Origin: CAYZTY01 sp964444665
GTDB lineage: Bacteria > Planctomycetota > Phycisphaerae > Sedimentisphaerales > CAYZTY01
Reading direction: 5' to 3'
Length of the DNA stretch: 64,000 nucleotides
NCBI GenBank assembly: GCA_964444665.1
Contig: CAYUIE010000015.1
Location: 12,591-76,590 of the forward strand
Shown: piece after piece, positions 54,183 to 61,022 of the stretch
How the letters are laid out: every line of letters begins with the position of its first letter
Position numbering within the stretch: the first letter of the stretch is position 1
Notes under the pieces: generated by a model
Seen by the model: only the letters and a program-made list of their open reading frames with translations
Database searches by the model: none
What the model was told of the DNA's origin: nothing
Position numbers and translations under genes: made by a program

Positions 54183-54212
54183 AGGTTCAGAATTCGCACA
54201 AATTCTGAACCT
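54183..54212. terminator. bidirectional terminator between CE15 and the M48 protease operon
   Basis: AGGTTCAGAATT (54183-54194) and AATTCTGAACCT (54201-54212) form a perfect 12-bp stem with a 6-base loop, flanked by A-rich and T-rich sequence. It lies between two convergent genes. Confidence 0.75.
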
Positions 54213-54238
54213 TTAAACATAATTATCCCATTTTTGAA

Positions 54239-55465
54239 CTAATTCTTCTTTGGTACATCAAGGATTCTCTTACATTTTGGGCATTTGACTTTATCGGATT
54301 TGAAGTTAGGCGGCACTTTCAGTTTCAAGCCGCAAACACAGTTCAGAAACACAAAACCGTTAACTATTCTCATGATGTCACCGACCTGCCGCATCTCTTT
54401 GGCTTTGCGCTGTTCTTTTACTGCTTCTTCGCCCTTCTGGCGCAATGCAACTTCTTCTTTACTTATGGCTGTAGCCGGTACAACTGTTTTTGAATGTGTG
54501 ATTTTACTATATGCTTCGGAATAATCTCTAAAGGATGCGCCATGAGTCAAGTTACGAAGGACCTTTACCCTCTGCGAAATTGGAGGATGAGTGCTTGTTA
54601 AATCGGACAACTTCATCTGCCCTTTCTTTTTGAAAGGATTAACGATATACATCGGAGCGGTAACCTTGTTAGCGCCAGCTAATTGCGGTGACGGGTCTTT
54701 AGCGATTTTCTCCAGGGCGCCGGCAAGACCCGCAGGGTATCGCGTTAATCTGGCAGCACCTGCATCGGCAAGATACTCACGTTTCCTTGAAAGAGCGAAA
54801 TACAAAAGATACGCCATGATAGGAGCCAGTATCGCGGCCACTATTGCAATTATTAACATTACCAATTGTGCCTGCCCGCCGCCTTTGCCTCCGGAAGAAT
54901 ATCTTCTCCTGCTGCCCAATGAACGGTAAAACATGCTCCGCAAAAATATTTCGGAAAGCAGTACTATCGTACCAAGCATTACCCCCGCCAGTGTAACAAA
55001 CAGTATGTCACGGTGAATGATATGACTCATTTCATGTGCGACGACACCCTGAAGCTCATCACGGTTGAGCCGGCCCAGGAGACCTGCAGTAACCGCGATA
55101 GAAGCTGTTTCCGGCTTCCTGCCTGTAGCGAAGGCATTGGGTGCCGGGTCTGCAATGATGTAAACTTTAGGCATCTTACCCAGCCCTGCAGCTATTGTCA
55201 TCTCCTCGACGACGTTAAACAGCTGGGGATGAACTTGTTTTGTTACAGGTTTTGCTTTGCTGGCAAGCAGAAATATCTGGTCACCGCCGGCAAAACTTAT
55301 CAGTGTCATTATGACCCAGAGTCCAAATGCGATAAGCAGACCAATCGGTCCTGCCTGCGGGCTGAACGCCATACCGATGAAGTAACCCAACAGCACCAAG
55401 ACAGCCGCCATTAGGCTCATCAATATTATTGAATTCCTTTTATTAGCCCTTATCAGTTCCCACAT
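54239..55465 (-). CDS. M48 family zinc metalloprotease, HtpX-like, with C-terminal zinc ribbon
   Basis: This 408-residue membrane protease has N-terminal membrane helices (about 12-32 and 42-62) and the active-site motif HEMSH at 144-148. Another membrane-helix pair follows (about 155-180 and 200-225), then a REYLADAGAARLT segment with the third zinc ligand (E of the 'E-x-x-A-D' motif). The C-terminus adds a C-x-C and C-x-x-C zinc-ribbon-like tail (NCVCGLKL and VKCPKCKRIL), which classical HtpX lacks. The family degrades misfolded membrane proteins. It is the last gene of the minus-strand operon that includes LemA. Confidence 0.88.
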   Translation of the reverse strand: MWELIRANKRNSIILMSLMAAVLVLLGYFIGMAFSPQAGPIGLLIAFGLWVIMTLISFAGGDQIFLLASKAKPVTKQVHPQLFNVVEEMTIAAGLGKMPKVYIIADPAPNAFATGRKPETASIAVTAGLLGRLNRDELQGVVAHEMSHIIHRDILFVTLAGVMLGTIVLLSEIFLRSMFYRSLGSRRRYSSGGKGGGQAQLVMLIIAIVAAILAPIMAYLLYFALSRKREYLADAGAARLTRYPAGLAGALEKIAKDPSPQLAGANKVTAPMYIVNPFKKKGQMKLSDLTSTHPPISQRVKVLRNLTHGASFRDYSEAYSKITHSKTVVPATAISKEEVALRQKGEEAVKEQRKAKEMRQVGDIMRIVNGFVFLNCVCGLKLKVPPNFKSDKVKCPKCKRILDVPKKN

Positions 55466-55572
55466 AGTTTCGTATCTCGTCGCTCGTATCTCGTATTTCG
55501 TGAATTTAGTTAATCGCTGATTCCACTGATTAACACAGAACTTTAAAATAGGTAAATATCTCTAGTTTAAAT

Positions 55573-56184
55573 CTATAAATCAATAAACATTGAATATCGC
55601 CGATATACTACGAAATAACTTTTCGTTTCTTTATCCGCCTTTTCTGTGCGAAAAACTCGAAATCCTAATTTGTCCCAGAATTTTTTACATCCCTTTTGCT
55701 CTCCTTTCCATCCTTCTGCACAGTCTGGTATTACAAGATGAACCTCAAATCTTTTCCAGCCTCGCTCTTTGCACCACTTGAGTGAATGTTTAATAAGAGA
55801 GCTACCTATACCTTTTCGCCGATAAGGACCTCGGATAGATGTAATACAATTGTGTACAATTGTCTGTGGCAAAACATCTTCTTCGGTTCCCCAACCGAAA
55901 AGTTTAATTTTTTGGGCCATTTCTCTTGGGAAAAAAGTATGATAGGCGACCACTTTTTCTTTTTCCCATACAACAAATCCGCACCCACCAAAACCTTCGA
56001 TAGTTTCTTTGTAAATATCTTCCAATTTGTCTCTATCGCCATGAGTGCAAAACCGAGCAAGACTTTCACATCCTGCTTGTAATTCATTTTTTTCAGGATC
56101 AAATAGCTCGTCCCAAACCAAACAGCGATCAGGTAGCCATCCATCGATTTTGATTGGTTTTATTTCTAAATTACCTATATCCAT
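55573..56184 (-). CDS. GNAT family N-acetyltransferase
   Basis: The 203-residue product has the GNAT motif A in SIRGPYRRKGIGSSLIKHSLKW (read in parts: RGPYRRKGIGSSL is the acetyl-CoA loop). The end carries WDKLGFRVFR, the usual last strand. The N-terminal part is longer than the minimum GNAT fold and includes a CGFVVWEKEKVVAYHTFF strand pair. Substrate unknown. It sits between the LemA and M48 protease genes on the same strand. Confidence 0.8.
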   Translation of the reverse strand: MDIGNLEIKPIKIDGWLPDRCLVWDELFDPEKNELQAGCESLARFCTHGDRDKLEDIYKETIEGFGGCGFVVWEKEKVVAYHTFFPREMAQKIKLFGWGTEEDVLPQTIVHNCITSIRGPYRRKGIGSSLIKHSLKWCKERGWKRFEVHLVIPDCAEGWKGEQKGCKKFWDKLGFRVFRTEKADKETKSYFVVYRRYSMFIDL

Positions 56185-56333
56185 TTTGCACTTCTGAAAA
56201 CCAGAGACCGTTAACTATATTTAGATTTAATTTCCCTTAAAAGAAGCTCATAATGTTTTTATAATTTGCGCAATCTGCATAATCAGTGATTTTATTTTTT
56301 TATTCATGGGCTCCAAGTCAATGCCATATTATT

Positions 56334-56888
56334 TTAAAAACTAACTTTCGGAACTTCACGTTCGGCAGCAACTTCAATCTCAAAGAAATCACGCTTGCCA
56401 AAGCTGAACATCCCGGCAATTATATTCGATGGAAACATTTGAATCTTGTTGTTAAAGAAAAGCACCTGGTCATTATAATTCTGGCGGGAAAACGAGATTT
56501 TATTTTCAGTACTCGTCAACTCTTCCTGCAGTGCGAGGAAATTCTGATTCGCTTTCAGGTCCGGGTAGTTTTCAACAACCAACAAAAAATTACTTAACGC
56601 CCCACCCAGAGCGCCTTCAGCCTTTGAAGCTTCTGCTACATTTTTAGCCCCCATGGCCTGGCTTCTTGCATTGGTTATCGCCTCGAATGTCTGGCGCTCA
56701 TGCTTCATATATCCTTTTGCTGTCTCAACAAGATTCGGAATCAGGTCATGACGCCTTTTGAGCTGGACATCAATCTGTGACCAAGCGTTATCTACCTGAT
56801 TGCGAAGCCGAACCAGAGCGTTGTAAATCCCTATAACGGCCAAGAAAAGTAATATTGCAACTACAAGAATAATAATTATCGCTGCCAT
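56334..56888 (-). CDS. lemA: LemA family protein
   Basis: The 184-residue protein has one N-terminal membrane helix (about 3-22). The LemA core follows, with YNALVRLRNQVDNAWSQIDVQLKRRHDLIPNL read as adjoining parts; the RNQVDNAWSQIDVQL segment is diagnostic. An NFLLVVENYPDLKANQNFL segment and the FFEIE-like end match the family. LemA proteins are often encoded next to M48 proteases such as HtpX, as here. The biochemical role is not settled. Confidence 0.92.
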   Translation of the reverse strand: MAAIIIILVVAILLFLAVIGIYNALVRLRNQVDNAWSQIDVQLKRRHDLIPNLVETAKGYMKHERQTFEAITNARSQAMGAKNVAEASKAEGALGGALSNFLLVVENYPDLKANQNFLALQEELTSTENKISFSRQNYNDQVLFFNNKIQMFPSNIIAGMFSFGKRDFFEIEVAAEREVPKVSF

Positions 56889-56931
56889 AATCTGTCTCCT
56901 AATAGAATTATTGAGAAGTTGATGTTATTTC

Positions 56932-57336
56932 TTAAGATTCGGTCACACCTTCAGTACCGAACATATCGGCTAAAAGTTTTTGTATTTTAGAGTCCGGGCC
57001 TAATTGTGCCCTGTTTAAAACGTCCTGAAGTTCACCGGCATCAAGCCATAATCCGTGTCCTTTAGCGCATTTATCAATTAACAGCAAAGGCGCCCCTTCA
57101 CCGACAATGATTTTTTTCATCTTCTTCAGGCATATAGGACATTTTCTCAGGGCCTCTTTGGGATTGTTTTCGACCTTAAACGAATTAAGCAGCTGTTCTG
57201 CTTTGCCCCGGTCCTCTACAAGCAGCTCCAGCTCACCAGCATCGAGCCAAATACCTCCACAATCATAGCAGTGGTCGATTTCCACATCTTCAAGCTCAAG
57301 TACGACCATTGCATTTTTACAAACCGGACAATCCAT
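56932..57336 (-). CDS. double zf-TFIIB-type zinc-ribbon protein
   Basis: This 134-residue protein has two zinc ribbons. The first uses C3, C6, C23 and C26 (MDCPVCKNAM and HCYDCGGIWLDAGE). The second uses C66, C69, C90 and H94 (KCPICLKKM and KCAKGHGLWLDAGE). The GGIWLDAGELE motif marks the zf-TFIIB domain. It is the first gene of the run with LemA, GNAT and the M48 protease. No catalytic motif is seen, and a protein-interaction role is possible. Confidence 0.85.
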   Translation of the reverse strand: MDCPVCKNAMVVLELEDVEIDHCYDCGGIWLDAGELELLVEDRGKAEQLLNSFKVENNPKEALRKCPICLKKMKKIIVGEGAPLLLIDKCAKGHGLWLDAGELQDVLNRAQLGPDSKIQKLLADMFGTEGVTES

Positions 57337-57827
57337 TTGCTCCCTGTAAATAAAATCAAGTATACAGAACTTCAGTTCAAACCATCATACTCCAAAACAA
57401 CCACGCATTCTACTTATTAAAACGCCAATTACCCTGAAAAAATTCACATTTTTTATAAAAGAATACAACTTAGTTTTACAAAAACAATGAATTTTTTTTC
57501 CTCTGTCCTGCCTTGATAAGTCCCCACGTGTGCGAAAAAGAGAAAGGGGATGTCGTGCTGTTTGTGCACAACGCCCATACTAGATAAAAACCTTCAAAAT
57601 AAAGATACCCTCAAAAGACCGTTCTCATCTCTTGAAGGTTCAATTACGGAACTTCTAACGCCGAGTATGAGGAACTTTTGTGGAGCGTAGCGTAACAAAA
57701 GTCTCACTCGATGCTCATGTTAGAACTTGTCACGAATTGTTTCGAGTTCCTTCGATTCTCTTAGATGGTCCATTTTACATGCCGATTTCAAGCAAATATT
57801 ATAAAATTAAGAGCGAATCCCGAAAGA
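57337..57827. other. intergenic region between two minus-strand genes
   Basis: About 490 bases without a convincing gene. It must contain the promoter of the zinc-ribbon operon on the minus strand near its right-hand start, but no clear -35/-10 pair stands out. An ACTTTTGT/ACAAAAGT inverted repeat lies near 57674-57702. Confidence 0.4.
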
Positions 57828-58955
57828 TTACCAGAAAATCACTTTCACGTCACCAAACCATCTTCCGTCATTTTCTGTTAAATTCTTCAGACCAGTTCCA
57901 TCTCTTTTGATTACAACTGAAAACTCTTTCCTACTATCAAAGTCGCCTTCTGACGTTATAAAATAAATATGCTCATTGTCGGGAAACCATCTTGGATGAT
58001 ATGCCCTTTCTTGTGTAATTCTTATTGTTTCATCCTTTTTTATATCATATAAATATAAATATTGTTTTAACAGATGTGAATCTGAACGTGGGTACGCTTC
58101 GAATACAATATATTGTGAGTTCGGAGACCATTGATACCTTAGAAGAATACACAAATCACGACTAATACATTTTCCTTTTCTGAATTCTGGATCAGATACA
58201 TAAAGCCCCGACTCATCACCGCCATCTATTATGTACGAAATCAACTTTCCATCAGGAGAGTATCCTAGTACACATAATCTATCGTCTTGTGAGTGAAGAA
58301 GTACTTTCCTTCCAGTACCATCGGGATTAATTCTGACAATGCTGTATCCAGTTACAATCATACGCCATGGCATTTTTTCATACCCAATACTTTCGTATAT
58401 AATCGACTTTCCATCAGGAGACGGTATTGCCTCACCATTGATGTTATTGTCTTTAGTAAGGTTTTGAATATGATCACCATTAGTAATGTAAATGTCCGCT
58501 GGACTCTTATCAACCCTTGACCAAATAATCTGCCCATTAGGTAACCAATGAACATAAGCATTGTTGCCATTATTCGTTATTTGTCTTTGATTTTTTCCAT
58601 CAATACCAATTGTGAATAAGTCGAAATTGCCATCTGCCCAGCGTGTAAAAGAAATTGTTTTCTTGTCTGGACCCAAAACCACACTTCCAAAAAGTTTTTG
58701 GCTGTCGCTTATTCTAATCTTGTTGGAACCGTCATAATTCGAAACATAAATAATGTGCATGTCGTTTTCAAACAATTCATATAGTACCCTATAATTTGGA
58801 ATGTATGATGCAGCATTCTTTTTCAATTCTTCACTAACTGAACTACTGTGTTCTGCTTCATTACTTACTTCTATACAACTCCCTAAAAAAGGAATAATAC
58901 ATAATGTTGTATACTTCACAAACTCTCTTCTTGTAATATTTTCCAGCGTTTTCAT
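57828..58955 (-). CDS. Tat-exported PD40/TolB-like beta-propeller protein
   Basis: The 375-residue product begins with a twin-arginine signal (RREFVK at 9-14) and a candidate lipobox LGSC with Cys 27. The rest consists of WD40-like (PD40) blades. These include ITNNGNNAYVHWLPNGQII, SPDGKSIIYESIGYE and YHPRWFPDNEHIYFIT-type strands and repeated 'W-x-P-D/N-G-x-x-I' turns. Homologous propellers sense or bind ligands in the periplasm. No catalytic site is visible. It is convergent with nothing nearby and ends in an AT-rich gap. Confidence 0.75.
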   Translation of the reverse strand: MKTLENITRREFVKYTTLCIIPFLGSCIEVSNEAEHSSSVSEELKKNAASYIPNYRVLYELFENDMHIIYVSNYDGSNKIRISDSQKLFGSVVLGPDKKTISFTRWADGNFDLFTIGIDGKNQRQITNNGNNAYVHWLPNGQIIWSRVDKSPADIYITNGDHIQNLTKDNNINGEAIPSPDGKSIIYESIGYEKMPWRMIVTGYSIVRINPDGTGRKVLLHSQDDRLCVLGYSPDGKLISYIIDGGDESGLYVSDPEFRKGKCISRDLCILLRYQWSPNSQYIVFEAYPRSDSHLLKQYLYLYDIKKDETIRITQERAYHPRWFPDNEHIYFITSEGDFDSRKEFSVVIKRDGTGLKNLTENDGRWFGDVKVIFW

Positions 58956-59125
58956 ATAGAGTTAGCTCCTCTCTCTTGGTTCGAGAAACCCAAGCGGCTA
59001 ACTATGTATATATGGTTTCCGTATAACATCCCAATCCTTTCGCGAGGTAGAGACTACTGTATTTTCCTATAAATATATTGTCAAACTTCAATTGTCTAAT
59101 AAAATTCAGGGAATATTGGCGGTAA

Positions 59126-59350
59126 AAACATAAGGGTGAGAAGCGGTTCTCTACTGATGTTAACTCTCACTCGAAGTACACCGCCAAGGTGTACGAACTC
59201 AATGTGGCGTATCGCCGGGGAGATACGATTGAACGTATCAATCTGTTATGTCACGCGGGACGGGATATCCTAATCAGTCAGGCACATAAGATCGCCGCTA
59301 TGGTCGGCGTACCGTGCATTGTTGCGGATCCTGTTCCTGACCGCAATTGA
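59126..59350 (+). pseudogene. coding remnant, unrecognised family
   Basis: After a TAA at 59123 the frame is open for 74 codons and reads with protein-like character: HSKYTAKVYELNVAYRRGD, RINLLCHAGRDILISQAH and IAAMVGVPCIVADPVPDRN. There is no ATG near its start and no ribosome-binding site, so it is probably the 3' end of a lost gene. I do not recognise the family. Confidence 0.4.
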
Positions 59351-59380
59351 GATAAGAACATATATCTATTTATTGAAACC

Positions 59381-59446
59381 GGCTCATAACCCGGAGGTCG
59401 AAGGTTCCGCCTAAGGCGTCCTGTGGAGAATCCTGCCCCCGCTATT
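59381..59446 (+). pseudogene. broken copy of the 3' half of tRNA-fMet
   Basis: Bases 59381-59400 are identical to 50511-50530 (anticodon arm) and 59428-59446 are identical to 50538-50556 (T-loop, acceptor 3' strand and beyond). The bases between them keep AGGTTC and then carry a 20-base insertion (59408-59427) in the T-loop. Only the 3' half is present. It is in the same orientation as the intact gene 8.9 kb away. Confidence 0.85.
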
Positions 59447-59462
59447 AAAAAAGCCACTGCGA

Positions 59463-59588
59463 AAGACGGATGGTTGTGCTCAGATCCGTAAGCTTGACAA
59501 ACACGACTGGATAAGAAGCTGCGATTACCAAGCGACGGTCTATCCGCTTATTATGAAGGCCATCGAGCTTTTAGAGGGTCTTATATAA
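59463..59588 (+). pseudogene. coding remnant, unrecognised family
   Basis: The frame ending at the TAA at 59586-59588 reads KTDGCAQIRKLDKHDW, SCDYQATVYPLIMKAIELL, which has coding character but no start. It resembles the C-terminal end of a lost gene. The family is not recognised. Confidence 0.35.
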
Positions 59589-59618
59589 TCCAGCAATGTA
59601 ACGGCCGGGCAAGGAATT

Positions 59619-59934
59619 GTGGGGTGAGTAATCGGCCAGCGATGCCGATGGTGATGCCTTGACCTGTTCTATAGTGGTAGCACCAAGTCACGGGACTTTG
59701 AGCGGAACAGCACATAATGTGACTTACACGCCAGACGCTGACTGCAATGGTGCAGATAGCTTTACCTTCCAGGCGGATGACGGGAATGCAAAGAGCAACA
59801 TCGCCACAGTGAGTATAACTGTGCAGCCCATCAACGCTGCATGTGTCGCCGATGATTAGTCAGTGAGTACTAATGAGGATACGACAGTGGCGATTACGCT
59901 GATTGCCTTAGATTTAGTATCAGGGACTTTCTAA
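59619..59934 (+). pseudogene. fragment of a cadherin/Ig-like tandem-repeat surface protein
   Basis: The frame reads SDADGDALTCSIVVAPSHGTL, then NVTYTPDADCNGADSF and ATVSITVQPINA, typical of long tandem Ig-like (VCBS/Big-type) repeats. It then meets an in-frame TAG followed in the same frame by SVSTNEDTTVAITLIA, the start of the next repeat. The expected Gln codon CAG has become TAG. Both ends are truncated. It is a relic of a large surface protein. Confidence 0.65.
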
Positions 59935-60407
59935 AAAATAATTCAGAGTTCTGCCGTGGCTTTAATAATTGATTTTTTCATTTAATCTGAAAGGTTATTG
60001 TCTTTCAAGTTGAATTGTAGATAGCTTAGCAGCCCTACATTTTTCTATGTAGAAGCTTTTTGAATTCGCTTCCAGAAGTTCTGTCTGAATATGTTCCCTT
60101 CGTAAAGTCTTCACTTAATCCCAAACAACTTGCTAATTACATAAAGTGTGCAGGGACGATATTCATATTTTAACATCAGAGAGATAATAACTGATTCTAC
60201 AAAGGATTAGATTAAAACTAAAAAATATCTTGACAAATTTCAATCTAATTTGTACAATTAAAATCTTGATAATATCGGACGTTGTAAAGATGTGAGATGT
60301 GTGAGGATGGGTTTGTCGGACACCTGCTGAGAGGATAAAATGCGGATATACATCCAAAAGGGGGATTCCCAGTCAATTTTTTATTCGCAATAAGAATAAA
60401 TAATTGT
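59935..60407. other. intergenic region with arylsulfotransferase promoter
   Basis: No gene is seen. The region is AT-rich. A strong promoter lies at 60230-60258; its leader would be about 140 bases. Confidence 0.5.
60230..60258 (+). promoter_or_regulatory. strong sigma-70-type promoter
   Basis: TTGACA (60230-60235) matches consensus exactly and TACAAT (60253-60258) lies after a 17-base spacer. Transcription would start near 60265 towards the arylsulfotransferase-like gene. Confidence 0.7.
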
Positions 60408-61022
60408 ATGCGCAAAGGAAGCGGCGGTGCATGGATGAAAAGGATAGCTTGTCGGACATTAACCGGTCTTGAAAGGCCTAGTTTCCTTAGATTCAGCATA
60501 CTATTATTAGTACTCATTGACATTGTAGCCATAACTGAACCGCTTAATGCCGACCCGAGTCCCGGCTACACACATTACGCTGCGAGGGGTTCTGGGACAA
60601 CATACCTGATAGATATTGACGGCTATACTGTCCACACATGGCAAAGTAATTATAACCCAGCCGCATCCGAATACCTGCTGGAGGACACAACCCTGTTGCG
60701 CACAGCCATTGCATCCGGATCGACCCGTTTCGGTAGTACCGGCGGCAAAGGTGGTAGGGTAGAACTTTTCGACTGGGACAGCAATTTGCTGTGGTCATAC
60801 GAACATGCAACCAATAATTACATGCTGCATCACGATATCGAAATGCTGCCAAATGGTAATATTCTAATGATTGTCTGGGAGTATAAGACCCAATCTGAGG
60901 CAATAGCTGCCGGCCGGAATCCATCATTATTAACTATTTCCGGTTTATGGCCTGATAAGATTATTGAGGTTGAGCCTACCGGCTCATCGGGCGGAAATAT
61001 CGTATGGGAGTGGCATGCGTAG
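60408..61022 (+). CDS. arylsulfotransferase-like secreted protein, N-terminal part up to an in-frame TAG
   Basis: The first 204 codons encode a signal sequence (about residues 27-47, ending LNA) and the start of an ASST-type beta-propeller: TTYLIDIDGYTVHTW, LLEDTTLLRTA, LHHDIEMLPNGNILMIVWEY. The frame then meets TAG at 61020-61022 in the context EWHA-stop-DHLIQDYD; related proteins have Trp at this point (WEWHxWDHL), so TGG probably became TAG. ATG codons at 60408 and 60435 are both possible starts. As it stands the product would lack most of its propeller and be inactive. See the next entry for the continuation. Confidence 0.7.
   Translation: MRKGSGGAWMKRIACRTLTGLERPSFLRFSILLLVLIDIVAITEPLNADPSPGYTHYAARGSGTTYLIDIDGYTVHTWQSNYNPAASEYLLEDTTLLRTAIASGSTRFGSTGGKGGRVELFDWDSNLLWSYEHATNNYMLHHDIEMLPNGNILMIVWEYKTQSEAIAAGRNPSLLTISGLWPDKIIEVEPTGSSGGNIVWEWHA

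Noticed and set aside
57680..57910. 76-codon plus-strand ORF in the gap before the PD40 gene
   Set aside because: No ribosome-binding site, low-complexity composition, and it overlaps the end of the PD40 gene on the opposite strand.
59619..61022. TAG as a recoded sense codon, from two in-frame TAGs in the right flank
   Set aside because: TAG is used as a normal stop in core genes of the same window (for example rpoC, rplO and adk), and the two in-frame cases (CAG to TAG and TGG to TAG) are single transitions. Mutational decay is simpler.
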